A stretch of 64,000 bases of DNA from CAVVKW01 sp963749035 (lineage in GTDB: Bacteria; Verrucomicrobiota; Verrucomicrobiia; Chthoniobacterales; JAATET01), in the NCBI GenBank assembly GCA_963749035.1, contig CAVVKW010000004.1:434001-498000 (forward strand), read 5' to 3'. A program made the translations under genes and the position numbers. Numbering within the stretch: the first letter of the stretch is position 1; each line of letters opens with the position of its first letter. The notes under the pieces were generated by a model that worked only from the letters and a program-made list of their open reading frames with translations, was not told the DNA's origin and did not search any database. Shown here piece after piece: positions 42,337-51,437 of the stretch.

Positions 42337-45030
42337 TCAACGCGAGAGCGCTTTGGCGGAACGTTCGAGGGCTCGCAGGAGGGCGAGGTGGGAGATGGGT
42401 TTGCTGAGGTAGTCATCCATGCCTGCGTCGATGCATTTCTCGCGCTCACCGGCCATGGCGTTGGCGGTGAGGGCAATGATGCGGGTCGAGAGAACGCTAT
42501 CATTTTCCAACGACCGGATTTGTTTCGTTGCTCCGAAGCCATTGAGATTGGGCATCTGGATGTCGGTGAAGATGACGTCGGCCGGTCGCGCCTTCCAGGC
42601 CTCGACGAGTTGGCGGCCGTCGGCGTTTGCCGTGGCGTTGAAGCCAAACCGGGCGAGTAAGCGCTGCAAGAGCTTGCGGCTGACCGGATCGTCGTCGGCG
42701 ATGAGGATGGAGAGCGGGTGGCGGGTCGCGAATTCCGTCACGTCGACGGGGTCGCCTTCGAGTTCGGCCGAGTGCTCGGAGGCGAGTTCGACCGCCCGGG
42801 TGTCGATCGAAAACGAGAACGTTGCGCCGTGGCCCGGTGTCGAGCGGACGTCGATGCGCCCGCCCATGAGTTCGACCAAGCGCTTGCTGACGTAGAGGCC
42901 GAGGCCGGTGCCGCCGTATTGGGTTTGAACGCTTTCGTCGGCTTGGACGAAGGGTTGGAAGAGCCGGGCGATGCCCGCAGGGGTGAGCCCGGGACCGTTG
43001 TCTTGAATTTCGAATTGGAGGGTTCGGCGACCGGCAGCGAGCGGGGCGGCGGTCGCTCGAACGTCGACGGACCCCGAGTCGGTGAACTTGATGGCATTGC
43101 CTACGAGATTGATGAGGATCTGACGGAGGCGGCCTTCGTCGGCTTCGACGCGGGATGGTAAATCGGGGGAGAGCTCAAGGCGGAGAGCGATGCCTTTCTC
43201 GCGGGCTTTGACGGCGAGAAGATTCCGGACGAGACGCGCCGTCGCGCTTGGATCGAAGATGACGGACTGGACGGTGACTTGGTCGGCTTCGATGCGGGAG
43301 TAATCGAGGATGTCCTCGATGATGCGAAGCAGGGCGTTGCCACTCGAGTTGATGATGTCGGTGTATTCCCGCTGTTCGTCCGTGAGCGAAGATTCGGCCA
43401 GGAGGTGGGAGTATCCGATGACCCCATTCATTGGGGTGCGAATCTCGTGGCTCATGACGGCGAGAAATTCGCTTTTCTGACGGTTGGCGTGTTCGGCGTC
43501 TCGGCGGGCGTCGGCGAGCGCCGTTTCGACCTGTTTCCGCTCCGTGATGTCCTGAACGATGCCCCGGATACGGCTGCCACTGGGGGTGGCGGTGATCGAA
43601 ACGTCGCGGGCTGACCCGTTGTTCTGCCCGAGGACGAGGTCCCGGTGAGCGGGCTTGGCGGTGCCGAGCGCCTGATCGATGGAGGCACGAGCGGTGAGCC
43701 CGGCGGCGGGGGGGAGCAGATCGAGGGTGCTGGCCAGGGAGAGCGGCGGGGAATCGCTCGGGATGCCAAGAATCTGGCGGGCGCGGTGATTGAGGTGGAA
43801 CTTGTCCTGATGAATTTCCCACTCCCAGTAGCCGGTGCCGGCAATCTCCTCGGCTTCGCTGAGACGTTCTTCGCTTCGCTTGAGGTGGGCGACGGTCAGG
43901 CGGCGGGATTGCAGAGAACGGGTGCCAATCCAAGTCGCGGGAAGCAGGAGAAGGAGGCTGATGACGTAGGCGATGGAGATGACCTGGGTGTCCGCTCGAG
44001 CTTCGGCGGCAAGTTGGCCGGGGGTCGCGTGGGCAATGAAAAATAGTGAGACGTTCTCTCGACCCCTTTCGTCGAGGAGTCCGCTGCGCGGCAGGAAGGT
44101 CGTCAGATTTGCGCCGACGCGTTCGATGACGAACAAACCTCGGTCCGTTTCGACGCTCTTGAGGTCCAGATCGGAGAGCGCGTCGGCGAGTCTGGGCGAA
44201 TAGTCGCTCACGCTCCGGTCGGCGCGCTCTGGTAGGACGCCGCTCCAGTCCCAGTCGGCGTTCGGGCCGAGCAACCATTCGCCGCGAGAGTTTGCGATCG
44301 AGATGGCCGGTGGGGACTCGTCGGCCGGGAAATTCTCGAGGCGGAGATCGGCGAGCGACGCGGAAGCGAGGTAATTGAGGGCGAGAATCTGGTGGTTCAC
44401 GCCGTCCGGACCACTGAGCCGGGTGACCAGCCGGATGGTTGGCTTGAAGGGGCGCTCGATTTCGCCGCGTTCGACGTTCAGATCGAGGGGGGAGGCGGAA
44501 ATTGCACCGGGAGTCAAATTTGCCGCAGCGTTGAACCATTCCCGATGAACCTTGCTCTGAAGTTCGTCGGAAGGAACGGTGTACACCTTCGCGATTTGTC
44601 CCGGACCGGTGGCGGGCTCGGCCAGATTGATTCGGATTTGTTCGCTGCCGGTTGCGGTGAGAAGGCGAATCTGGTCGTAGTAGCCGCGAATGCTGGAGAG
44701 TGCGGCGGCATCGTCGGATACCCGGCGGGCAGCGAGGGCGGGGTCGTTCGCATATTCGGAGAGTGAGGCACTGGCGAGCTGACGGAGGAAGATGAGGTCG
44801 GCCATGGCGATCCGGACTTCGCGAAAAAATCGACCGACCTGCTGACGGAGCTCGATCTCGATCTCGGCCGCCAGTTTCTCGTTGGAAGCTTTGCGAGCGT
44901 GAACGTAGGCCAAAGCTGCCAGCGTCGTGAGAGCGAGCGCGACCGTCAGGCACGCGACGAGGCTGGCGCCGATGCCGGCTTTGCCCCGGTGAGCCTCCCC
45001 CGGAAATTCTTCGTCGTGCCGGGCCTTCAT
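42337..45030 (-). CDS. Hybrid sensor histidine kinase with fused receiver
   Basis: An 897-residue membrane sensor. TM helices at about 22-45 and 350-370 enclose a 300-residue periplasmic sensor region of double-Cache appearance (starts with EIELRQQVGRFFREVRIAMADL). A PAS domain (about 395-505), HisKA domain with MSHEIRTPM (phosphoacceptor His528), HATPase with GTGLGLYVSKRLVELMGG and a receiver domain at about 770-890 with FTDIQMPNLNG (phosphoacceptor Asp823) follow. No HPt domain or partner regulator is nearby. It is divergent from the exbB operon, with the 11-bp repeat array between them. The ligand is unknown. Confidence 0.94.
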   Translation of the reverse strand: MKARHDEEFPGEAHRGKAGIGASLVACLTVALALTTLAALAYVHARKASNEKLAAEIEIELRQQVGRFFREVRIAMADLIFLRQLASASLSEYANDPALAARRVSDDAAALSSIRGYYDQIRLLTATGSEQIRINLAEPATGPGQIAKVYTVPSDELQSKVHREWFNAAANLTPGAISASPLDLNVERGEIERPFKPTIRLVTRLSGPDGVNHQILALNYLASASLADLRLENFPADESPPAISIANSRGEWLLGPNADWDWSGVLPERADRSVSDYSPRLADALSDLDLKSVETDRGLFVIERVGANLTTFLPRSGLLDERGRENVSLFFIAHATPGQLAAEARADTQVISIAYVISLLLLLPATWIGTRSLQSRRLTVAHLKRSEERLSEAEEIAGTGYWEWEIHQDKFHLNHRARQILGIPSDSPPLSLASTLDLLPPAAGLTARASIDQALGTAKPAHRDLVLGQNNGSARDVSITATPSGSRIRGIVQDITERKQVETALADARRDAEHANRQKSEFLAVMSHEIRTPMNGVIGYSHLLAESSLTDEQREYTDIINSSGNALLRIIEDILDYSRIEADQVTVQSVIFDPSATARLVRNLLAVKAREKGIALRLELSPDLPSRVEADEGRLRQILINLVGNAIKFTDSGSVDVRATAAPLAAGRRTLQFEIQDNGPGLTPAGIARLFQPFVQADESVQTQYGGTGLGLYVSKRLVELMGGRIDVRSTPGHGATFSFSIDTRAVELASEHSAELEGDPVDVTEFATRHPLSILIADDDPVSRKLLQRLLARFGFNATANADGRQLVEAWKARPADVIFTDIQMPNLNGFGATKQIRSLENDSVLSTRIIALTANAMAGEREKCIDAGMDDYLSKPISHLALLRALERSAKALSR

Positions 45031-45401
45031 GCGCGGAAGCTTATACCGCGTTTGATGGGTCGCCCAGTCTGTGATTTATCGGCAAAGCGTGCCTCCGCGT
45101 GCCTGCCGGCAGATCTGGCAGTGGGCTCGAGATCTGGCTGCAGATCGAGCTCGGGGTGCAAATTCGAGCGGCGGATACCGGGGGTTACGGATGCCGAGTC
45201 AGGCCGGGAGGGCGTCCGGGGGGCGTCCGGGGGGCGTCCGGGGGGCGTCCGGGGGGCGTCCGGGGGGCGTCCGGGGGGCGTCCGGGGGGCGTCTGGGGGG
45301 TGTTGGCGACAAACCCCTGCGGAACGCGTCGCAAGTCGTTCCGACGCCACATCGCCGACTTGCGCGGGGCGGAAGCGCGCCTATGATGCGCAACCTTGAT
45401 T
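45031..45401. other. 371-bp divergent intergenic region
   Basis: Between the hybrid kinase (minus) and exbB (plus) lies a region with several GATCTGG/GAGATCT-like words at about 45110-45160 and an 11-bp G-rich tandem array at 45211-45300. Open frames across it are low-complexity products of the repeats. I see no RNA gene. Promoters for both flanking genes must be here, but no clear -35/-10 pair is visible. Confidence 0.6.
45211..45300. repeat. 11-bp G6-containing tandem repeat array
   Basis: The unit GTCCGGGGGGC is repeated seven times without change (GTCC at 45214, 45225, 45236, 45247, 45258, 45269, 45280), followed by a variant GTCT copy at 45291 and another G6 run. Each period carries a run of six G on the plus strand, giving at least seven G6 runs spaced by five bases. 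This strand is the non-template strand for exbB, whose ATG is 102 bp further. Seven exact copies of one helical turn each suggest recent expansion, G-quadruplex potential and phase-variable length. Confidence 0.9.
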
Positions 45402-46175
45402 ATGCAGAAGACATCTTTATGGACGGCGGCGGCCGCGATATTGCCCGGGGCGGCGGCCTGGGCCCAGGACGCGGTCGAGACCGTCGACGGCGTCGAACCC
45501 GCGGCGGAGCAGATGGATCTGGTGGAGGTTCTGCTGAGCGGCGGGGTGGTGATGTATCCGCTCGCGGCATTGTCGGTCGTGGCGGTAATGTTGATCATCA
45601 TTTATTTTTTCTCGCTGCGGCGGGGCGGGGTGGTGAATAGCCGCTACATGAAGACGGCCGACGCTTTGATCCGGAAGGGTGATTACTACGGATTGCTGGC
45701 GCACTCGAATCGGCACAGTGGTGCGGTGGCCCGGGTGATGCGACGGACGTTGGAGTTCATGACGAAGAATCCTGGCGCGACGATCTCCGAGGCACGCGAA
45801 ATCGCGGAGACCGAGGGCACGAGACAGGCGAGCTCGCTGAACCAGCAGATTGTCTATTTGGCCGACATTGGAACGATCGCTCCAATGGTCGGGTTGTTCG
45901 GAACGGTGTTGGGAATGATCAAATCCTTCAGCGTCGTGGCGAACGGGATCGATGCGTCGCGACCGATGCTGTTGGCCGGAGGCGTGGCGGAAGCGTTGGT
46001 GACGACGGCGGCGGGGCTCTTGATTGGCATTCCGGCGATGGCGGCTTACGCGTATTTTCGCGGACGCGTGCAGAGTTTGATCGCGGACCTCGAAGCGGCG
46101 ACGACGCAGTTGATGGCGTTGTTGAGCGCGAATTTCAAACCGGGCTCGATCCGCCCTCCCGGCGACGACGCGTAG
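45402..46175 (+). CDS. exbB: MotA/TolQ/ExbB proton channel protein
   Basis: A 257-residue inner-membrane protein. A signal-like segment (residues 5-22) is followed by a first TM at about 47-67 (VMYPLAALSVVAVMLIIIYF), a cytosolic loop, and the conserved MotA_ExbB helices with LADIGTIAPMVGLFGTVLGM and EALVTTAAGLLIGIPAMAAY. It forms the proton channel that energises TonB- or Tol-type outer-membrane work together with ExbD. exbD begins 3 bp after its stop. ATG 45402 is used; a TTG at 45396 is also in frame. Confidence 0.93.
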   Translation: MQKTSLWTAAAAILPGAAAWAQDAVETVDGVEPAAEQMDLVEVLLSGGVVMYPLAALSVVAVMLIIIYFFSLRRGGVVNSRYMKTADALIRKGDYYGLLAHSNRHSGAVARVMRRTLEFMTKNPGATISEAREIAETEGTRQASSLNQQIVYLADIGTIAPMVGLFGTVLGMIKSFSVVANGIDASRPMLLAGGVAEALVTTAAGLLIGIPAMAAYAYFRGRVQSLIADLEAATTQLMALLSANFKPGSIRPPGDDA

Positions 46176-46178
46176 GCG

Positions 46179-46592
46179 ATGAACTTCCGTTCCCGCGCCC
46201 AGCCCGAGGCTTCGGGGTTTCAGATTGCGCCGATGATCGACGTCGTTTTTCTGCTGCTCATTTTCTTTCTCGTGACGTGGAATTTCTCGCGCGACGAGAC
46301 CGAGCTCGACGTGCAGGTCCCGACCGCGCGGGAGGGCAAGGAGAGTCGGCGGGCGGTCGGGGAGGTGATCTTGAACGTGAAATCGGACGGTTCGGTGATC
46401 ATGAATCGTCGGACCATGGACCTGGAAGAACTCAAGGGCGCGCTGGCTCGAATCGCGGACCTTTATCCCGACCAGGCGGTCGTGCTGCGAGGCGATGTGA
46501 ATACGGAATACAAGAGCATCGTTGATGTTCTGGACGTGTGCCGGGCGGCGAACATTTGGAACGTTGCCTTTGCGACCAGTAAACCGGAATGA
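46179..46592 (+). CDS. exbD: ExbD/TolR biopolymer transport protein
   Basis: A 137-residue single-pass protein. The TM helix APMIDVVFLLLIFFLV has the essential proton-carrying Asp21; the periplasmic domain after it ends with VVLRGDVNTEYKSIVDVLD, typical for ExbD/TolR. It follows exbB by 3 bp and overlaps the TPR gene by 4 bp (ATGA). No tonB or tolA is encoded here, so which system it drives is open. Confidence 0.94.
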   Translation: MNFRSRAQPEASGFQIAPMIDVVFLLLIFFLVTWNFSRDETELDVQVPTAREGKESRRAVGEVILNVKSDGSVIMNRRTMDLEELKGALARIADLYPDQAVVLRGDVNTEYKSIVDVLDVCRAANIWNVAFATSKPE

Positions 46593-49183
46593 GGAATAGG
46601 AATTTGTTAGTCGGCGCGATGGTGATCGGCGTCAGTGGAGCGTGGGCGCAGGAAGTGCGGCGCGCCGTTCCGGTCGGTTCGAGCGAAACGCCCGAGGTCC
46701 GTCGGGCTGAGCCGGTGAACGCCGGAGAGTTTGAGAATCCGGAATGGATGGACAATCTGCCCGTCCGCGCCGCGGAGGCTGTCGCGGTGCCGCTAGCACC
46801 AGCGGTGGAGGCCTCGGAGCTAGAGTCGGCTCCGCCGGACCGCGTGATTCCGCAGCCGACTCGGCCCGCGCCCGCCGTCGAGGGATCGGCTGAGTCGAGC
46901 GATCCGCCGTCCGAAGGTGAGAATTTGAGCACGCCGGTCGACGATCCGGGCTCGATCCGGCTGGGGCCGGGCCAGGCGACGGATCCGGCGAGTCAGTCGT
47001 TGCTCGCGGCTAACGGCTTTTACAAGCGCGAGATGTACGACATGGCGATCTACGAATACGAGAAGTTCCTGATCGCGGACCCGAACGCGGCGGTGCGCGA
47101 CGGCGCGTTGTTCCGTCTGGCGGAGAGTCACCGCTTTCTCGGGAATTCTTCGGCCGCGCGGCGGGCTTACGAAAAATTGCTCGAGCAGTTCCGCTCCGGG
47201 GAATTTGTCGGGGCGGGGGCCTACCGGCTGGCGGAGATCTACTACGGTGAGCAAAACTACGACGCCGCTGTGGGACTTTTTCGGACGGCGAAGGTCAATT
47301 CCGCGGAGGACGCGGTGAAGCTGTCGGCGAGTTATTACGAAGCCAGCGCGTTGGACGCTTCCGGGAAGAAGAAGGAGGCACTCAAAGTCTTCGAGGAAAT
47401 TGCCGAGAAGCGGAACGACAACCCGTACCGGGACGCGGCGGATTTTTACGTTTCGGAGTCGCTTTCCGAGTCCGGCAAGAAGGCGGAGGCACTCGAGGCC
47501 TACCGGGGTCTTGGTGAAAGCGCGGAGAAGCCCGGGATGCAGGCCGAAGCCGTCGTGAAGGCGGGAGCCATCGCGGCGGAATTGGGTCGAAAAGAAGAGG
47601 CGCGGGAGCTCTTCAAGGCGGCGCTGGCCAAGCCGGGCATCGGTGAATGGAAGGGCGTGGCGAAACTGGGAGCCGTGCGTCTGGCTTACGAGGCCGGCGA
47701 TTTTGAAGAGCCCGCAAACCTGACGGCTGAAGAGATCGGGGGACTGCCGGACGACGCGATCCCGGAAGCGATGTTGATCTCGGCCAACGCGAAGCGGCAG
47801 CTCGGCGACCGCGAGGGAGCGGTCGCGCTGTACGGGGAGATCCTGGAGGAATACCCGGATTCGGACGCGGCGGGCAGTGCGCAGTTTCAGCGACTCGTGA
47901 GTTTGGATCAGACGGACGGCGTCGACATGCTCGAGCAGGTTAACGAATTTTTGGCGACGAGCACGGATCCGCGGGAGCGCGCGCGGGCTTATTTGTTGAA
48001 GGCTGAGACGCTGTTCAAACGGGGGGATTACGAGGCGGCGGTCGAGTTCTACCGGACTTCGCTGGAGAATGATCTGAGCGACCGGCAGCTCGAGCAGGCG
48101 CTTTACAAACTGGGATGGTGTCTGGCGCAGACGGCGGATTGGATCGGCGCAAAACAGACGTATTCGAAATTCTTGGCAACGTATCCGGACAGCGAGTTGA
48201 AGACGTCCGCGCTCGCGCAACGGGCGTTGGCGGCGCAGCAGGACAAGGACTACGCGGCGGCGATGCGAGATTTTCAGCAACTGATCGACGATTATCCCGA
48301 CGCGCCCGAGCGCGAGTTGGCGTTGCAACAGAAGGCGCTCGTGCTGGGTCAGCAGGAGAGATACGAGGAGATGGCGGCGGCGTTCGAGGAGCTGCTGGTC
48401 GATTATCCGGAGACGAGTGCGGCGGCGCAGGCTCAGTATTGGATCGGTTGGGCGGCGTTCGAGCAAAAGGATTACGACGGGGCGCTCGAGCACCTTTTGA
48501 AGGCGCGGGAGATGAATCCGGAGCAGTTCGGAGATCGGGCAACGGCGCGGATCGTCTTGATCCATTTCTACGCGGAAGACCGGGCTTCGGTGGAAGCGGA
48601 GATCGACGGCGCGCGGGCTGGGTCCGTGCCGAGCGACGTGACGGTGTGGCTCGGCCAGCAGTATTTCGAGGAAGGGGACTACGAGAAAACGGAGAAGTTC
48701 CTGGCGCCATTGGCGGAATTGGACCCGTCGATCCCGGTGAGTGCCGACATCCTGATCAATCTCGGGCGGGCACGATTGGCCCGGGACAAATACGACGAAG
48801 CGCTGGGACCGATCGACCGGTATCTGTCGATGGCGAGGGACCCGGTGAGCCGCTCGCGGGCACTGCTGGCCAAATCCGAGATCGCGCTCGGGAAAGGTCA
48901 ACCCGACGAGGCGACGACCTTGGTCGAGGAAGCTCTGCTGCTTCAGCCGGAAGGCAAATACAACGCCGAGGGCCGCTTACTCATGGGCGACATTCACATG
49001 GCGCGCGGGGAATTTGATCTGGCCGCGAGGACCTTTCTGACGATCGCGGTGCTTTACGACGACGTGGCCGTGACGCCCCGTGCTCTGCGCCGCGCGGCGG
49101 CGGCCTACAAGCGGATCGGAAATTCGGTCGAGGCGGACAAGGCGTTGGATGAGCTGAAGAGTCGTTTTCCCGAGGAAGTGTAG
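46589..49183 (+). CDS. Periplasmic tetratricopeptide-repeat protein
   Basis: An 864-residue secreted protein. A signal peptide (MRNRNLLVGAMVIGVSGAWA) is followed by a Pro/Glu-rich stretch to about residue 135, then TPR-like helical pairs to the end: FYKREMYDMAIYEYEKFL, FRLAESHRFLGNSSAARRAY and many more, about fifteen repeats. Translation is coupled to exbD by ATGA. Linked exbB-exbD-TPR loci suggest a scaffold that ties the proton channel to outer-membrane or peptidoglycan partners, like YbgF/CpoB in the Tol system, though this protein is much longer. A specific partner cannot be named. Confidence 0.9.
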   Translation: MRNRNLLVGAMVIGVSGAWAQEVRRAVPVGSSETPEVRRAEPVNAGEFENPEWMDNLPVRAAEAVAVPLAPAVEASELESAPPDRVIPQPTRPAPAVEGSAESSDPPSEGENLSTPVDDPGSIRLGPGQATDPASQSLLAANGFYKREMYDMAIYEYEKFLIADPNAAVRDGALFRLAESHRFLGNSSAARRAYEKLLEQFRSGEFVGAGAYRLAEIYYGEQNYDAAVGLFRTAKVNSAEDAVKLSASYYEASALDASGKKKEALKVFEEIAEKRNDNPYRDAADFYVSESLSESGKKAEALEAYRGLGESAEKPGMQAEAVVKAGAIAAELGRKEEARELFKAALAKPGIGEWKGVAKLGAVRLAYEAGDFEEPANLTAEEIGGLPDDAIPEAMLISANAKRQLGDREGAVALYGEILEEYPDSDAAGSAQFQRLVSLDQTDGVDMLEQVNEFLATSTDPRERARAYLLKAETLFKRGDYEAAVEFYRTSLENDLSDRQLEQALYKLGWCLAQTADWIGAKQTYSKFLATYPDSELKTSALAQRALAAQQDKDYAAAMRDFQQLIDDYPDAPERELALQQKALVLGQQERYEEMAAAFEELLVDYPETSAAAQAQYWIGWAAFEQKDYDGALEHLLKAREMNPEQFGDRATARIVLIHFYAEDRASVEAEIDGARAGSVPSDVTVWLGQQYFEEGDYEKTEKFLAPLAELDPSIPVSADILINLGRARLARDKYDEALGPIDRYLSMARDPVSRSRALLAKSEIALGKGQPDEATTLVEEALLLQPEGKYNAEGRLLMGDIHMARGEFDLAARTFLTIAVLYDDVAVTPRALRRAAAAYKRIGNSVEADKALDELKSRFPEEV

Positions 49184-49275
49184 GGAAGGCGGATGGACGC
49201 GGATCGAGTCAGGCTTTCGATGGCGGAACCGGCCCGGCTTCTCCCGATGAGCGCGAGGTTCTGGAGGGCTGGGAA

Positions 49276-50349
49276 ATGAGCAGTCTTTTGCGGTTCCTGA
49301 CGTTCGTCGGGGTGATTGCGCTCATCGTGGCCGCCATTCTTTTGGCGAGGAGAGACGGGTTGAGAACCGCGGAGCGGGGCGGCGGGGAAGATGCGTTGGC
49401 GGAGCTGGACGCGGCGGTGACGGGGCTGGTTCAGCGAGTCGTCCCGTCGGTGGTCAGCATCACGGCAAGTCAGGACGCCAGCGTGGCTGACCGGATGAAC
49501 CGGATTCGGGGGTTGCTCGGCATGGAGTCTTCGAAGCCGCAGCTCGGGTCGGGTTCCATCGTTTCGACGGACGGTCACATCGTGACGAACCTGCACGTGA
49601 TCGCCGGGGCTTCGGACGTGAGCGTCCACCTTAGCGACGGACGGTCGTTTCCGGCGGCGTTTCTCGGAGCCGATCCGCTGACCGACATCGCGGTGCTGAA
49701 AATCGAAGCGAAAGAGCTGCGGCCTTTGACCTTTGCGAATTCGGACGAGGTGCGGGTCGGGCAGATGGTTTTTGCGATCGGAAATCCGCTGGGACTTCAG
49801 GAGACGGTGACGCAGGGCATCGTGAGTGGGAAGGGGCGGCGGGCACTGACGGAGCTGCGGACGGAATTTTTCCAGACGGACGCGGCGATCAACCCGGGAA
49901 ACAGCGGCGGGCCGCTCGTCAACGTGCGTGGAGAGATTGTCGGGATCAACAACGCGGTCGTGCTGATGGAGAGTCAAGGGATCAGCTTCGCAATCCCGTC
50001 GAACCTGGCGGTGAGGGTGACGGACGACGTGGTGGAGCGGGGGCGAATCTCGCGTCCGTGGTTTGGCGCGATCGCGTATCCGCTCACGGCCGCGATCGCG
50101 GCGAAGCTGGGGATCACGCAGGTGGCTGGGAATCTGGTGGTCGCGGTGCTCGATGGTTCGCCCGCGGCGAGGGCGGGGATCTTGCCGGGTGACGTGCTGC
50201 AAGCCTTCAACGGGAAACCGCTGCGGGATTCGGTCGACATTCGGAACCGGTTGGCAGAAATGAAGATCGGTGACCGCGTCGAAACGAGGATCTTCCGAGA
50301 CGGTCAGACGCTGGACGTGGCGGTGACGGTCGAGGAGCAGCCGTATTGA
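49276..50349 (+). CDS. HtrA/DegS-type serine protease with one PDZ domain
   Basis: A 357-residue periplasmic trypsin-like protease. An N-terminal TM anchor (residues about 7-24) recalls DegS. The triad is His107 (VTNLHVI), Asp137 (DPLTDIAVLK) and Ser210 (INPGNSGGPL). A single PDZ domain covers about 255-350 with LDGSPAARAGILPGDVLQAF. The linker between TM and protease domain is short. It may degrade misfolded envelope proteins or trigger a stress cascade; no anti-sigma factor is present here to support the latter. It lies 92 bp behind the TPR gene on the same strand. Confidence 0.93.
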   Translation: MSSLLRFLTFVGVIALIVAAILLARRDGLRTAERGGGEDALAELDAAVTGLVQRVVPSVVSITASQDASVADRMNRIRGLLGMESSKPQLGSGSIVSTDGHIVTNLHVIAGASDVSVHLSDGRSFPAAFLGADPLTDIAVLKIEAKELRPLTFANSDEVRVGQMVFAIGNPLGLQETVTQGIVSGKGRRALTELRTEFFQTDAAINPGNSGGPLVNVRGEIVGINNAVVLMESQGISFAIPSNLAVRVTDDVVERGRISRPWFGAIAYPLTAAIAAKLGITQVAGNLVVAVLDGSPAARAGILPGDVLQAFNGKPLRDSVDIRNRLAEMKIGDRVETRIFRDGQTLDVAVTVEEQPY

Positions 50350-50403
50350 CGGCAGCGGGGAGAGGCGGCTGAACCCGGCACCGGTAACGATTTAAGATTG
50401 ATC

Positions 50404-50589
50404 ATGAAAGAAGACGACGACACCCAGGAGATTGAGGACCCACGTGACGAAGCGGTGGGAAACACGGAGCCCGCCGAGACCACCGAAGCCGAGGCCGGGG
50501 GGGGCGAGGAGGGTCACCGCGCGGAAGCGCCGGACGGTGCGGAGTCGGAGAAGTATCCGGGCCCGGGCCCGGACGTCGACGAGGAGTAG
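50404..50589 (+). CDS. Small acidic protein, hypothetical
   Basis: A 61-codon ORF with over a third Asp/Glu and no predicted fold, starting MKEDDDTQEIEDP. It fits between the protease and M15 peptidase genes without overlap and uses codons like its neighbours. No ribosome-binding site is apparent; I cannot assign a function and it may not be expressed. Confidence 0.45.
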   Translation: MKEDDDTQEIEDPRDEAVGNTEPAETTEAEAGGGEEGHRAEAPDGAESEKYPGPGPDVDEE

Positions 50590-50643
50590 GTTCCTGCAAA
50601 TTTCACTTTCGCCCGGCCAGTTTTCCGCTATCTGTTCCCGCCG

Positions 50644-51306
50644 ATGGGATTGCAGAACGACGTTGACGGGCCGGCAGATCGATTTTCTGAGTTGAACGGC
50701 GATCCGGGTCTCGAGCGACGCGAATTTGTGCGGCTGCTTGGGATGGGCGGCGTCGGCTTGCTGGCAGCGGCCTCGAGTGGGGGATCCATCTTTGACTTTC
50801 TTGGGCGGATGTTCGGCCCGAAGAAGCCGGCGTTCGGAGTGCCGGAGGAGTGGTTGCCGACGTTGGGCCAGCCGCTGATCGGGTATTCAGCGTTCGTGGG
50901 CGGTCTTCAGCTCAAGCACGTGTCGGTCCGCCAGGTGATCTCGCCGCATCTCAAGGTGCGCGGTGACGTTCGGTGCGGATTGCCGCCGACCGCGATTTGG
51001 AAGAAGATGCGGCCGACGCTGCTGATGCTGGACGAAATGGGTGAACTGCTTGGCGAAGATGTGGGCGAGGTGATCTCGGCTTACCGTTCGCCAGCCTACA
51101 ACGCGAAATGTCCGGGGGCGGCTAGCGGCTCGCACCACATGCGGAACGTTGCGCTCGATCTGGTATTTTCGAAAAGCTCCCCTCGAAGGGTCGCGGAGGC
51201 GGCGAAGGAAGTTCGCTCACGCGGAAAGTTCATCGGCGGCATCGGACGGTATTCGAATTTCACGCACATCGACACCCGCGGCGAGGCGGCGGATTGGTCC
51301 GGTTAA
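50644..51306 (+). CDS. M15A-type peptidoglycan peptidase, Tat-exported
   Basis: A 220-residue protein with a Tat signal (ERREFVRLLGMGGVGLLAAA) and a C-terminal peptidase M15A/DUF882 domain. ISAYRSPAYN, SGSHHMRNVALDLVF and the final IGRYSNFTHIDTRG supply the zinc ligands (His, Asp, His). Such enzymes are L,D- or D,D-carboxypeptidases or endopeptidases that trim peptidoglycan. The family domain covers only residues about 90-220. It ends the plus-strand envelope set that begins at exbB. Confidence 0.88.
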   Translation: MGLQNDVDGPADRFSELNGDPGLERREFVRLLGMGGVGLLAAASSGGSIFDFLGRMFGPKKPAFGVPEEWLPTLGQPLIGYSAFVGGLQLKHVSVRQVISPHLKVRGDVRCGLPPTAIWKKMRPTLLMLDEMGELLGEDVGEVISAYRSPAYNAKCPGAASGSHHMRNVALDLVFSKSSPRRVAEAAKEVRSRGKFIGGIGRYSNFTHIDTRGEAADWSG

Positions 51307-51371
51307 TTCGAACGTCGGCTCCGAAAGAACAGGCCCCGGGGGGATGTCGCGAGCGGGAACCATAGAAGAAT

Positions 51372-51386
51372 TGAGACCGAATCTCG
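51372..51386. promoter_or_regulatory. Candidate operator copy 1 upstream of imelysin gene
   Basis: TGAGACCGAATCTCG is an imperfect 7-1-7 dyad 66 bp before the imelysin ATG. It matches the second copy at 11 of 15 positions and lies 43 bp from it, centre to centre, about four helical turns. A Fur-like factor is suggested by TGAGA-TCTC arms and by the iron-linked gene behind it. Confidence 0.45.
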
Positions 51387-51414
51387 AAACGGCATTGACA
51401 GGCGGCTCGGTTAG

Positions 51415-51429
51415 TGAGACCCAGTCTCA
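51415..51429. promoter_or_regulatory. Candidate operator copy 2 upstream of imelysin gene
   Basis: TGAGACCCAGTCTCA has perfect 6-bp inverse arms around CCA and ends 8 bp before the imelysin ATG at 51438. A TTGACA hexamer lies at 51395-51400, between the two operator copies, so binding would cover the promoter and translation start region. Confidence 0.5.
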
Positions 51430-51437
51430 AGAGAGAT

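Noticed and set aside
45211..45300. CRISPR array
   Set aside because: The repeats are 11 bp and directly adjoining, without spacers, and no cas gene is present.
46820..48901. 693-codon minus-strand frame opposite the TPR gene
   Set aside because: Arg/Leu-rich antisense product without recognisable domains; the TPR protein has a signal peptide and a regular repeat pattern.
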